10,443 bases of DNA from Zetaproteobacteria bacterium (lineage in GTDB: Bacteria > Pseudomonadota > Alphaproteobacteria > Micavibrionales > Micavibrionaceae), in contig NVXI01000001.1 of NCBI GenBank assembly GCA_002747015.1, positions 152,792 through 163,234 of the forward strand. The letters are read 5' to 3'. Shown one piece after another: positions 1 to 7,552 of the stretch. The translations under genes and the position numbers were made by a program. The number at the start of each line of letters is the position of its first letter. Position 1 is the first letter of the stretch. A model generated the notes under the pieces. That model was not told the DNA's origin and did no database searches. It saw only the letters and a program-made list of their open reading frames with translations.

Positions 1-1029
1 TATCAGGAAATAATGACTGACCCAAGTTATGCGGGGCAAATCATTACCTTCACATTCCCCCATATTGGCAATGTTGGCACAAACGCCGAAGATATCGAAA
101 CAATCAACCCAGCGGCACGCGGCCTTATTATTCGTGAAGATATTACATCTCCATCAAACTGGCGCGCAAACAAACATTTCGATGCGTGGCTAAAAGATCA
201 TAACCTTGTGGGAATCAGTGGCATTGATACACGCGCCCTGACCAAACGTATCAGAGACCTAGGCGCGCCAAATGGCATTATAGCGCATAACCAAGAAGGG
301 AAATTTGATTTAGACGCTCTACATGAGGAAGCCAAAAATTGGCATGGATTAGAAGGCGCAGATCTGGCAAAAGATGTTTCTTGTACCCAAAGCTATACAT
401 GGAATGAAGCATTGTGGAATGCAAAAGACGGTTATACCCGTCAAGAGAACCCCACTCACAAAGTTGTTGCTGTTGATTTTGGTGCGAAGCGTAATATTCT
501 ACGCTGCCTCGCCGCAGCAGGATGCGATGTGACCGTTGTCCCTGCAAATGCAACTGCCGAAGAAATTCTCGCCCATAATCCGGATGGTGTATTCCTATCC
601 AATGGCCCGGGTGATCCGGCGGCAACAGGCGAATACGCAGTACCAATGGTTCAAGGATTGCTTGAAAAGAACATACCAATCTTCGGCATTTGCCTTGGGC
701 ATCAAATTCTTGCACTGGCTTTAGGCTGTAAAACAGAGAAAATGCATCTGGGGCATCGCGGCGCGAACCAACCCGTCAAGGACGTTAAAACCGGACGCGT
801 AGATATCACATCCCAAAACCATGGCTTTGTCGTCGTCACAGATACTTTACCCGAAAATGTTTTACAAACACATATCAGCTTATTTGATGGATCAAACGAG
901 GGAATCGCCGTAAAGGATAAACCTGTATTTTCAGTTCAATACCATCCTGAAGCCTCCCCCGGGCCACAAGACAGCCATTATTTATTTGATCGCTTTATGG
1001 ATAATATTAAAGCCGCAAAAAAGGCATAA
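1..1029 (+). CDS. carA: Carbamoyl phosphate synthase small (glutaminase) subunit, 5' end cut by window
   Basis: CarA hydrolyses glutamine and channels ammonia to CarB, which makes carbamoyl phosphate for arginine and pyrimidine synthesis in the cytoplasm. The frame is open from base 1 (YQEIMTDPSYAGQ), which matches the interior of the CarA N-terminal domain. The ATG at 13 is therefore an internal Met, and roughly 40-55 N-terminal residues lie outside the window. Counting from that Met, the class I glutamine amidotransferase domain covers about residues 150-335. It has the nucleophile elbow FGICLGHQ (Cys at bases 691-693) and the catalytic His and Glu in YHPEASPG (His at 943-945, Glu at 949-951). 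The SNGPGDP oxyanion-loop motif is also present. No catalytic residue is missing. The stop is 3 bases before the carbonic anhydrase start, so the two genes are surely co-transcribed. The promoter is outside the window. Confidence 0.97.
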   Translation, partial: YQEIMTDPSYAGQIITFTFPHIGNVGTNAEDIETINPAARGLIIREDITSPSNWRANKHFDAWLKDHNLVGISGIDTRALTKRIRDLGAPNGIIAHNQEGKFDLDALHEEAKNWHGLEGADLAKDVSCTQSYTWNEALWNAKDGYTRQENPTHKVVAVDFGAKRNILRCLAAAGCDVTVVPANATAEEILAHNPDGVFLSNGPGDPAATGEYAVPMVQGLLEKNIPIFGICLGHQILALALGCKTEKMHLGHRGANQPVKDVKTGRVDITSQNHGFVVVTDTLPENVLQTHISLFDGSNEGIAVKDKPVFSVQYHPEASPGPQDSHYLFDRFMDNIKAAKKA

Positions 1030-1032
1030 ACA

Positions 1033-1677
1033 ATGACGCAAGATCTGATAAAAGGATTGGAAGCATTCAAACGTGATCAATACAGTGACGCGGGTGAAAA
1101 TTTAATGCCACGCCTTGTAAAAGAAGGGCAATCTCCCAAGTATTTCATTATCAGTTGTATAGACTCGCGTTCCAACCCCAGTACAATTTTCCGCACACAG
1201 CCCGGCTCATTCTTTGCGCACAAGGCTATGGGCGCAATTGTTCGCCCCTATAAACAGGGCACTGCACTTTCTGCAGCGTTACAATTCGCACTAAACCACA
1301 ACAAAGTTGAACAAATCATTGTCTTGGGTCATACAGATTGCGGTGCAATTCAAGCACTTGTCGATAATCTCGATGATCCCGAAATATCCAGTTTTATCAA
1401 TGTAGCGAAAAACGCATTAATCAAAGCCCAAACATGTTGCAGTGAACACGATCAAATCATTAAACGAACAGTACAAGAAGTTGTGCTTGAAAGTGTTGAA
1501 AATCTTAAAAGTTACCCATCTGTAAAACAGGCTTTACAGGAACAACGCGTCACAATTTCACCATGGATTTTCGACATGGAAGAAGGCAATCTTCTCGAAC
1601 ATAATGTTAACAGCAATAAATTTGAAATCATAAGTACAAATGAACCTATAAAAGGGGATCACAAAAACCATGCCTAA
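1033..1677 (+). CDS. Beta-class carbonic anhydrase encoded between carA and carB
   Basis: This 214-residue protein, of usual length for the family, should interconvert CO2 and bicarbonate in the cytoplasm; there is no signal peptide. The zinc site is complete: Cys42 in SCIDSR, and His100 and Cys103 in GHTDCGA. The Asp44-Arg46 dyad that controls the fourth zinc ligand is also present. The stretch that usually reads RNxGN or RNxAN is here HKAMGA (residues 63-68), an unusual substitution. The C-terminal part ([13 protein letters not shown]) fits the last strands of the fold. The start has AAGG at 1021-1024, 8 bases upstream, inside the end of carA. The stop overlaps the carB start by 8 bases (ATG at 1670), which suggests translational coupling. 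Bicarbonate is a substrate of CarB, so the context suggests local supply for carbamoyl phosphate synthesis; that role is inferred. The family call is firm, activity is not proven. Confidence 0.95.
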   Translation: MTQDLIKGLEAFKRDQYSDAGENLMPRLVKEGQSPKYFIISCIDSRSNPSTIFRTQPGSFFAHKAMGAIVRPYKQGTALSAALQFALNHNKVEQIIVLGHTDCGAIQALVDNLDDPEISSFINVAKNALIKAQTCCSEHDQIIKRTVQEVVLESVENLKSYPSVKQALQEQRVTISPWIFDMEEGNLLEHNVNSNKFEIISTNEPIKGDHKNHA

Positions 1678-4600
1678 ACGTACCGACATAAAATCCATCT
1701 GCATCATCGGCGCTGGCCCTATTATTATTGGGCAAGCGTGCGAATTTGATTATTCTGGAACACAGGCTTGTAAAGCTCTACGAGAAGAAGGCTACCGCAT
1801 TGTTTTAATCAACTCAAACCCCGCGACAATAATGACCGACCCAGATATGGCCGATGCAACATATGTCGAGCCGATAACACCTGCTATTGTCACAAAAATC
1901 CTAGAAAAAGAACGCCCTGATGCACTTCTCCCAACAATGGGCGGACAAACAGCCCTTAACACAGCCCTTGCTTTGGCAGAGGACGGAACGCTTGATCGTT
2001 TAGGGATTGAGCTGATCGGTGCGTGCGCAGAAGCCATCGACAAAGCAGAAGACCGTGAAAAATTTAAACGCTGCATGGATGAACTCGGCCTCGAATCCGC
2101 AAATTCCATGTCCGTACATAATATGGAAGAAGCCATAATCGCGCTGGAAAAAATCGGCCTCCCAGCGATTATGCGCCCATCGTTCACCATGGGCGGAACA
2201 GGCGGTGGTATCGCGTACAACAAAGATGATTACGTCCGCATTGTTCGTGAAGGCCTTGATGCCTCCCCTTCAACCGAAGTTTTAGTCGAAGAATCACTTC
2301 TGGGATGGAAAGAATACGAAATGGAGGTGGTGCGCGATAAAAACGATAATTGTATCATCGTCTGCTCTATCGAAAACATTGATCCTATGGGGGTGCATAC
2401 TGGTGATTCTATTACTGTTGCACCTGCATTGACACTAACAGATAAAGAATATCAAATTATGCGTAATGCCTCACTAACCGTTTTACGCGGTATTGGGGTA
2501 GAGACCGGCGGATCAAACGTGCAATTTGCATTAAATCCCGTCGATGGTCGCATGATAGTGATTGAAATGAACCCACGTGTTTCAAGATCCTCCGCCCTAG
2601 CATCCAAGGCAACAGGCTTCCCGATCGCCAAGATAGCGGCAAAGCTGGCCGTTGGTTATACCCTGGATGAACTTGACAATGATATAACAGGTGGAAAAAT
2701 ACCCGCGAGCTTTGAGCCGACAATTGATTATATCGTCACAAAAGTACCACGCTTTGCCTTTGAAAAGTTTAAGGGCAGTGAAGCCACACTCGCCACCGCG
2801 ATGAAATCCGTCGGCGAGGCCATGTCTATTGGTAGATGCTTCGAAGAATCCTTACAAAAAGCAATGCGCTCCTTAGAAAAAGGCCTAACAGGTCTTAGCC
2901 CAATATACGTTGGTGGCGCAGATGTTGACAACCCTGACGCACAACGCGACGCTCTACTAAGCGCCATTGCAAAACCAACACCACAACGTATATTGCATAT
3001 AGCGCAAGGATTCCGTCACGGAATTTCTCTTGAAAAAATCCATAGCATCTCAAAATATGACCCATGGTTTCTGGAGCGCATTGAAAATATTATTAACGCA
3101 GAGAAAGGTATCCTAGACAACGGCTTGCCCGTTGATGCACAAGGATGGATGGCAATCAAACGCCTTGGATTCTCAGATGCCCAACTCGCAGACCTCGTCA
3201 ATGTAACAGAAGAAAACGTTCGTACAGCACGCCTAACGCATAACGTGCGCCCTGTTTTCAAACGCGTTGATAGTTGCGCCGCAGAGATACCATCAGAGAC
3301 CCCCTACCTCTATTCCACGTATGAAGGCAATGGATTAGAGCCCGCGGAAAATGAAATTGATGCGACAGATTGCGAAAAAATCATTATCCTTGGCGGCGGC
3401 CCAAACCGTATTGGGCAGGGAATCGAATTTGATTATTGCTGCGTGCATGCTGCCTATGCTTTGAAAGAAGCAGGCTATGAAACCATTATGGTTAATTGTA
3501 ATCCTGAAACCGTTTCCACCGATTATGACACAGCAGATCGCCTCTATTTCGAGCCTTTAACCGAGGAAGATGTTATTGAGTTAATAAAGGCCGAGCAGTC
3601 CAATGGACATGTCAAGGGCGTCATTGTACAACTTGGAGGGCAAACCCCTCTTAAACTGGCTCAAACCTTGCTAGATAACGACATCCCGATCCTTGGAACA
3701 GACCCTGATGCAATTGATTTGGCAGAAGACCGTGAACGCTTTCAACAATTGCTAATCGATTTAGACCTGAAGCAACCATCAAACGGCCTTGCCCGCACAA
3801 AAGAAGAAGCCCTTGATATTGCGGAAGGTATTGGCTTCCCGTTGGTTATTCGCCCATCATATGTTCTTGGTGGACAGGGTATGGAAATAGTCCATAGCCT
3901 ATCCGAGTTGGAGCGCTATATCAGCACAGCCGTAAAAGTGTCAGGCACTGCACCTGTACTACTTGATCGTTACCTTAAAAGCGCGATTGAGCTGGACGTT
4001 GACGCGATATGTGACGGTGAAGATGTTTATGTCACCGGTATAATGGAACATATCGAAGAAGCCGGCATCCACTCCGGTGATTCCGCATGTGTTCTTCCCC
4101 CACACACCCTTTCTGCTGAAACCATCAAAAAGATTAACGAGCAAACCATACTGTTAGCCAAAGCCTTAAGTGTAAAAGGCCTGATGAATGTTCAGTTTGC
4201 CATTCGTAAGCATGATGAAACCGGCGAAGATGAAATCTATATCATTGAGGTCAATCCACGCGCATCACGAACAGTTCCATTCGTTGCAAAAGCAACCGGT
4301 GTTCCCATTGCAAAAATTGCAGCGCGCATTATGGCAGGAGAAAAACTAAGTAATTTCTCGGACATCCTTGTCGGAATGAGTGACAAGCATTACGCGGTTA
4401 AAGCACCGGTATTTCCATTCAATAAATTCCCTGGCGTTGACCCCTTGCTTGGACCTGAGATGAAATCCACCGGCGAAGTGATCGGCCTTGATAAAGATTT
4501 AGCACACGCAATGGCGAAAGCTCAAATCGGGGCAGGTAGTAACCTACCAATAAGCGGAGCGGTCTTTATCTCTGTTAAAAATGAGGATAAGGATAATGTA

Positions 4601-4975
4601 CTTCCTCTTGCCAAAGATCTAGAAGATATCGGTTTCAACATTATGGCCACAAGCGGCACATGCCGTTTCCTGAACGAAAATGGCATTACGGCAACACACA
4701 TCAACAAAGTGATGGAAGGGCAACCCCATGTTATAGATGCCATTATCAATGGTGACATTGATCTGGTTATAAACACGACAACAAAAAGTGCACAAGCCGT
4801 ATCAGATTCATCATCCATCAGGCGCATGGCTTTAATGAACAAAATCCCGTACTACACGTTAATAACTGCGGCAACGGCGACTGTGCATGCTATACGGGCA
4901 CTAAAAGACCGTGATATAGATGTTGCCTCCTTACAGAGCTATTTTGAAGATAAGAACAAAAGCAAAGCAGCTTGA
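1670..4975 (+). CDS. carB: Carbamoyl phosphate synthase large subunit
   Basis: CarB uses bicarbonate, ammonia from CarA and two ATP to make carbamoyl phosphate. The 1101 residues are close to the usual 1070-1100 and cover the whole protein. The first half (about 1-400) is the carboxyphosphate domain, with Arg129, Arg169, Glu215, His243, Glu299, Asn301 and Arg303 at the same numbers as in the E. coli enzyme. An oligomerisation region follows. The second half starts near residue 570 ([11 protein letters not shown]) and forms the carbamate kinase domain. A C-terminal MGS-like allosteric domain lies at about 960-1095 with NKVMEGQP and INTTTKS, matching the region that binds UMP/IMP and ornithine in E. 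coli, so feedback control is likely retained. The ATG at 1670 is supported by AGGGG just upstream (from about 1653). It lies inside the last codons of the carbonic anhydrase gene. No frameshift or lost motif is seen. Confidence 0.98.
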   Translation: MPKRTDIKSICIIGAGPIIIGQACEFDYSGTQACKALREEGYRIVLINSNPATIMTDPDMADATYVEPITPAIVTKILEKERPDALLPTMGGQTALNTALALAEDGTLDRLGIELIGACAEAIDKAEDREKFKRCMDELGLESANSMSVHNMEEAIIALEKIGLPAIMRPSFTMGGTGGGIAYNKDDYVRIVREGLDASPSTEVLVEESLLGWKEYEMEVVRDKNDNCIIVCSIENIDPMGVHTGDSITVAPALTLTDKEYQIMRNASLTVLRGIGVETGGSNVQFALNPVDGRMIVIEMNPRVSRSSALASKATGFPIAKIAAKLAVGYTLDELDNDITGGKIPASFEPTIDYIVTKVPRFAFEKFKGSEATLATAMKSVGEAMSIGRCFEESLQKAMRSLEKGLTGLSPIYVGGADVDNPDAQRDALLSAIAKPTPQRILHIAQGFRHGISLEKIHSISKYDPWFLERIENIINAEKGILDNGLPVDAQGWMAIKRLGFSDAQLADLVNVTEENVRTARLTHNVRPVFKRVDSCAAEIPSETPYLYSTYEGNGLEPAENEIDATDCEKIIILGGGPNRIGQGIEFDYCCVHAAYALKEAGYETIMVNCNPETVSTDYDTADRLYFEPLTEEDVIELIKAEQSNGHVKGVIVQLGGQTPLKLAQTLLDNDIPILGTDPDAIDLAEDRERFQQLLIDLDLKQPSNGLARTKEEALDIAEGIGFPLVIRPSYVLGGQGMEIVHSLSELERYISTAVKVSGTAPVLLDRYLKSAIELDVDAICDGEDVYVTGIMEHIEEAGIHSGDSACVLPPHTLSAETIKKINEQTILLAKALSVKGLMNVQFAIRKHDETGEDEIYIIEVNPRASRTVPFVAKATGVPIAKIAARIMAGEKLSNFSDILVGMSDKHYAVKAPVFPFNKFPGVDPLLGPEMKSTGEVIGLDKDLAHAMAKAQIGAGSNLPISGAVFISVKNEDKDNVLPLAKDLEDIGFNIMATSGTCRFLNENGITATHINKVMEGQPHVIDAIINGDIDLVINTTTKSAQAVSDSSSIRRMALMNKIPYYTLITAATATVHAIRALKDRDIDVASLQSYFEDKNKSKAA

Positions 4976-5004
4976 CCGATTCTAAAGATTGAAGTAGCCT
5001 GTCC

Positions 5005-5018
5005 CCTCTCGCAAGAGG
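5005..5018 (+). other. Small stem-loop downstream of carB
   Basis: CCTCT (5005-5009) and AGAGG (5014-5018) form a perfect 5-base-pair stem around the tetraloop CGCA, 30 bases after the carB stop. No T tract follows, so it is not a terminator alone. It stands 15 bases before the larger hairpin at 5034-5058, and the pair may protect the 3' end of the carB message. The structure is seen in the sequence; the role is a guess. Confidence 0.4.
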
Positions 5019-5033
5019 ATTAACAAACACTGT

Positions 5034-5067
5034 CCCGCCTTTTACTGTTCTTGGCGGGCTTTAGTTT
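5034..5067 (+). terminator. Probable rho-independent terminator after carB
   Basis: CCCGCC (5034-5039) pairs with GGCGGG (5053-5058), a 6-base-pair all-GC stem with a 13-base loop. It is followed by CTTTAGTTT, a moderate T-rich run. CAAAC (5024-5028) could also pair with GTTTG (5064-5068) and extend the base of the structure beyond an internal loop. The position, 58 bases after the carB stop and 61 before the greA start, suits a terminator or a partial one that lets some transcription reach greA. The T run is imperfect, so efficiency is uncertain. Confidence 0.55.
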
Positions 5068-5084
5068 GTAGATTAAGTAAACAG

Positions 5085-5105
5085 TATAACCTACTGAAAT
5101 ATAAT
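5085..5105 (+). promoter_or_regulatory. Possible -10 elements upstream of greA
   Basis: Two -10-like hexamers lie here: TATAAC (5085-5090) and a perfect TATAAT (5100-5105). Neither has a convincing -35 element at 16-18 bases. The second would start transcription almost at the ribosome binding site (AAGGA at 5107-5111), so the first is the better candidate. greA probably needs its own promoter because a terminator-like hairpin sits just upstream. This is weak evidence. Confidence 0.3.
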
Positions 5106-5119
5106 TAAGGATAAAGGCT

Positions 5120-5593
5120 ATGGATCAAATTCCTGTAACAAAAATTGGTTTTGAAAGACTGAGCAAAGAATTACATAATTTAACATCTGTCCAGCGCCCA
5201 AACGTCATTGAAGCAATTGCCATTGCGCGCGAACATGGCGACTTGAAAGAGAACGCTGAATATCATGCCGCACGTGAGCAACAAAGCTTTATAGAAGGCC
5301 GCATCAGAGAACTGGAAGGCGTTACTGGTCGCGCGCAGGTCATTGATCCAACAGAATTAAGCGGCAACACCGTTAAATTCAGCGCAACAGTTACCGTCGT
5401 TGACGAAGACACCGATAGAGAAGAAACATACCAAATTGTTGGCGACCATGAATCTGATATGGAAAATGGAAAACTATCAATCAGCGCTCCTGTCGCGCGC
5501 GCCCTGATCGGAAAATCAGAAGGAGATTCCGTTGCCGTTAAAACCCCCAAAGGCACACGCGATTACGAAATTCTGAAAGTTGTCTACAAGTAA
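5120..5593 (+). CDS. greA: Transcription elongation factor GreA
   Basis: GreA enters the secondary channel of RNA polymerase and stimulates cleavage of backtracked RNA, which rescues stalled complexes. At 157 residues it has the standard length. The N-terminal coiled coil (about 8-75) carries the tip motif [12 protein letters not shown] with the acidic residues Asp41 and Glu44, the same numbers as in E. coli GreA, that coordinate the catalytic magnesium. The C-terminal FKBP-like domain (about 80-157) holds [10 protein letters not shown] and ends in YEILKVVYK. The short acidic tip and overall pattern favour GreA over GreB. AAGGA at 5107-5111 gives a good ribosome binding site for this ATG. It follows carB after 144 bases and precedes the SIMPL gene by 15 bases. 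Confidence 0.97.
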   Translation: MDQIPVTKIGFERLSKELHNLTSVQRPNVIEAIAIAREHGDLKENAEYHAAREQQSFIEGRIRELEGVTGRAQVIDPTELSGNTVKFSATVTVVDEDTDREETYQIVGDHESDMENGKLSISAPVARALIGKSEGDSVAVKTPKGTRDYEILKVVYK

Positions 5594-5608
5594 GAAAAAG
5601 CGGAACCC

Positions 5609-6328
5609 ATGGCAAAACAAACAAATTTCTTTTTTCTTGGTCTCTTCATTGCTATAGGCTTAGCGTCTTCTGGCTACTTCATTGGACAAACAATGTATAA
5701 TGCAAAAGTCGCGCTCAACACCGCTGAAGCCAAAGGGCTGGCAGAACGTCGTGTCCGCGCGGATCGTGCAAATTGGGTTATTCGGTTCAGTGTTGTAGAC
5801 AAAAAGAAATCCTCTATCCCGACCCTCTACAAAAAGGCAGAAGCAAACCAAGCCACCATTATTGCTCTGCTCAAAAAACACGGCTTTGAAGATAGAGAAA
5901 TAGATATCGGTGTGATTGACTATTACCATCAGGAATTTCGGGACGAAAATCGAGTGTTGGTTGACCAAAACCATCAGCTGACAGGCTCCATCCATATTGA
6001 AACAAATAAAATAGAGAAAATATCGGAGGCGCGGGCAGCCATTAGTAAATTAATAACAAAAGGCATAAATATCCAGAGTGAAGATCCACAATACCGCTTC
6101 ACCAAGCTTAATGAGATAAAGCCCGCGATGCTGAAAGAAGCAACAAAGAACGCACGCCTTGCTGCAAATGAGTTTGCACAAAATGCTGGTGTTACCGTTG
6201 GCGGCATCAGAAACGCCCACCAAGGCAGTTTTTACGTGCGTGATGCAGGCCAAGATTATGGCGATACAGCAAAAATAGACAAAGATGTACGCGTGGTTAC
6301 GACCATTACATTTTACTTAACAGACTAG
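5609..6328 (+). CDS. Membrane-anchored SIMPL (DUF541, YggE-like) domain protein
   Basis: This is a 239-residue protein. Residues 7-29 form one hydrophobic segment (FFFLGLFIAIGLASSGYFIG) after a short basic start, which is an uncleaved anchor or signal. Residues from about 40 to the end resemble the SIMPL domain: GLAERRVRADRANWVIRFSV near the start, a central region with helices, and a C-terminal strand VRVVTTITFYLTD. The domain should lie in the periplasm. Members include E. coli YggE, linked to oxidative stress defence, and Brucella BP26; the biochemical role of the family is poorly known, so none is assigned. The start is 15 bases after the greA stop with only a weak ribosome binding site (GCGGA), which suggests co-transcription with greA. 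The gene ends 15 bases before the end of a convergent small gene. Confidence 0.85.
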   Translation: MAKQTNFFFLGLFIAIGLASSGYFIGQTMYNAKVALNTAEAKGLAERRVRADRANWVIRFSVVDKKKSSIPTLYKKAEANQATIIALLKKHGFEDREIDIGVIDYYHQEFRDENRVLVDQNHQLTGSIHIETNKIEKISEARAAISKLITKGINIQSEDPQYRFTKLNEIKPAMLKEATKNARLAANEFAQNAGVTVGGIRNAHQGSFYVRDAGQDYGDTAKIDKDVRVVTTITFYLTD

Positions 6329-6343
6329 AACAGCCCCTCTAAT

Positions 6344-6589
6344 TTAGAGCAATTTATCCAAAGATTCTGCATTTGATGACAATGTTGCAGATTCATCCCT
6401 CGATAGCTGCTCTGATATTTTCTGAGCATTCTCCTCCGCCTGCACAATAAGCGCCTCTTCCGAAATATGCACCTCATCACTCGCACGCGCTGAAACCTCA
6501 TCAAACTTTTGCTCGCCCAATGATTTTTGTGACTTATTCGTCGAAGAAATACCCTGTACTTGTCCAGAAAAACCAACAGAATCAGCCAT
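6344..6589 (-). CDS. Small hydrophilic protein of unknown function (81 residues)
   Basis: I do not recognise a family. Support for a real gene is a strong ribosome binding site (AAGGAG, 7 bases before the ATG when read on the minus strand) and a plausible soluble composition. An overlapping frame (6325-6576) lacks such a site. The first 30 residues are rich in Ser, Gly and Gln and are probably disordered. Residues about 37-65 (DEVHISEEALIVQAEENAQK) form an amphipathic, Glu-rich helix; the tail is Ser/Asn-rich. There is no signal peptide, membrane segment or cysteine. The D-x-V-x-I-S-x-x-A pattern recalls the C-terminal part of FlgM-like and other small bacterial proteins, but this match is too short to name it. 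It lies 74 bases downstream of the NDUFAF6-like gene on the same strand, after two palindromes, so it may have its own promoter. Confidence 0.65.
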   Translation of the reverse strand: MADSVGFSGQVQGISSTNKSQKSLGEQKFDEVSARASDEVHISEEALIVQAEENAQKISEQLSRDESATLSSNAESLDKLL

Positions 6590-6600
6590 AATTATACTCC

Positions 6601-6612
6601 TTAGGATCCTAA
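6601..6612. repeat. 12-base perfect palindrome beside the ribosome binding site of the small gene
   Basis: TTAGGATCCTAA is a perfect 12-base palindrome. On the minus strand it directly precedes and overlaps the AAGGAG ribosome binding site of the 81-residue gene. It could be a protein binding site or arise by chance. The role is unknown. Confidence 0.4.
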
Positions 6613-6632
6613 CCTATATTACACTACCCTTT

Positions 6633-6652
6633 TGTATTATATCCATAATACA
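6633..6652. promoter_or_regulatory. Operator-like inverted repeat upstream of the small gene
   Basis: Arms TGTATTAT (6633-6640) and ATAATACA (6645-6652) are perfect inverted copies around ATCC. On the minus strand the dyad contains TATAAT, a possible -10 element about 50 bases before the small gene start. It lies 11 bases beyond the stop of the NDUFAF6-like gene. The stem is AT-rich and no T run follows, so an operator overlapping a promoter fits better than a terminator. No good -35 element is visible. Confidence 0.4.
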
Positions 6653-6663
6653 TAAATCAATTA

Positions 6664-7473
6664 CTAATTGCAGCATTTTACTTTCCAAAATACACGCAAA
6701 ACTTTAAATGATGGTGACCGTTGTAAAACCGGAGACATCACAGCGTAGTCATTTGCTACAATTTGCCGAAACAAAATGTCGCTAATAGCATTGCTAGCCT
6801 TTAGCATAGTATTACCTTGTGATTCCACATTCAAGAATCGTTTACCAACCACCTCCTCAACCAAGGACGCTAAACCATCCTGCCTACCCTCTTCAAATAA
6901 AGTATCCTTGGACACATTATGTTTATTCATTAAATCCTGCGGGAACAGTACATGACCTTGGCGAACATTATGCGCCGTTGCACGTAACAATCCGGCCAAG
7001 GTATAATTAACCGCAACGGGTCGGATCAGCTCCTCACTCACGTCAATGCCACATATTTGCGTCGCCAAACATAAAAGCGGTGTATTGGTGAAGTCCGCAT
7101 AATGAACAAGCCCATCCATATTTTCAGGAGAAACCCCCTCCAAATCAAATTCACGCGCATAAATTAATTTATCAAAATGTTCCTGAGGCAATTTATAACG
7201 CTCAATCGCAACCGCTAAGGGCTTTAAAACCTCATGCTCTGGCACAGCCTTGCCATCGTAAATACCACCTATTGCATCACGCCACCATTGCAACCGGATC
7301 AAGCCAAGCGTCGTCTCGCTCACCACATCGCGCGTTTTTGCAATTTCGTAATTGAAAGCAAACAACGCCCATAAATCGCCACGACAGACGGGCGGCGCAA
7401 ACATAGAAATTAAATACCGATCCGCATCATGCGCCTGCACCAAATCTCCACAGTAATTTTTCTGCATATCCAC
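6664..7473 (-). CDS. Squalene/phytoene synthase family protein, NDUFAF6-like, probably not a synthase
   Basis: This 269-residue protein belongs to the trans-isoprenyl diphosphate synthase fold of squalene/phytoene synthases. Typical family signatures are LWALFAFNYEIAKTRD (35-49), GLIRLQWWRDAI (57-68) and LLRATAHNVRQGHVLFPQDL (162-181). True synthases have two aspartate-rich motifs (DxxxD type) that bind magnesium. Here the first reads RDVVSE and the second region reads HNVRQGH, so catalytic aspartates are missing. This pattern is that of NDUFAF6, the mitochondrial complex I assembly factor, and its alphaproteobacterial relatives; a role in respiratory complex assembly is inferred by family. 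The start used is GTG at 7473, with GGAAGAG 10 bases upstream; an ATG two codons in (7467) is 16 bases from that site. The gene is divergent from sodB with 79 bases between them, and is followed by the 81-residue gene. Confidence 0.85.
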   Translation of the reverse strand: MDMQKNYCGDLVQAHDADRYLISMFAPPVCRGDLWALFAFNYEIAKTRDVVSETTLGLIRLQWWRDAIGGIYDGKAVPEHEVLKPLAVAIERYKLPQEHFDKLIYAREFDLEGVSPENMDGLVHYADFTNTPLLCLATQICGIDVSEELIRPVAVNYTLAGLLRATAHNVRQGHVLFPQDLMNKHNVSKDTLFEEGRQDGLASLVEEVVGKRFLNVESQGNTMLKASNAISDILFRQIVANDYAVMSPVLQRSPSFKVLRVFWKVKCCN

Positions 7474-7483
7474 GTATTAAAAA

Positions 7484-7490
7484 CTCTTCC
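7484..7490 (-). promoter_or_regulatory. Ribosome binding site deciding a GTG start
   Basis: Read on the minus strand this is GGAAGAG, 10 bases before GTG at 7473 and 16 before the in-frame ATG at 7467. The spacing favours GTG, although a start at ATG would remove only two residues. Confidence 0.5.
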
Positions 7491-7552
7491 AGAATTTGAA
7501 CAAAGTCTCTATTATCATTTTTTAATCGCGATGAACAGTACAGGAGATAATA

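Noticed and set aside
13..15. ATG at 13 as the start of carA
   Set aside because: The frame is open from base 1, and the residues before it (YQEI) match the conserved CarA interior, so this Met is internal and the gene is cut by the window.
1792..2223. Minus-strand open frame within carB
   Set aside because: It lies fully opposite conserved CarB coding sequence, and its protein shows no recognisable motif.
6337..6349. Short hairpin CTCTAATTTAGAG between the convergent SIMPL and small genes
   Set aside because: The stem is only 5 base pairs, no T run follows on either strand, and it overlaps the stop of the small gene, so a terminator call is not supported.
6325..6576. Alternative minus-strand frame of 83 residues overlapping the small gene
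   Set aside because: It is Arg/Cys-rich, has no good ribosome binding site, and overlaps the better supported 6344-6589 frame and the end of the SIMPL gene.
7509..7520. Possible Fur box half-site (ATTATCA) upstream of sodB
   Set aside because: Only one half resembles the consensus and the partner arm is missing; AT-rich DNA gives such matches by chance.
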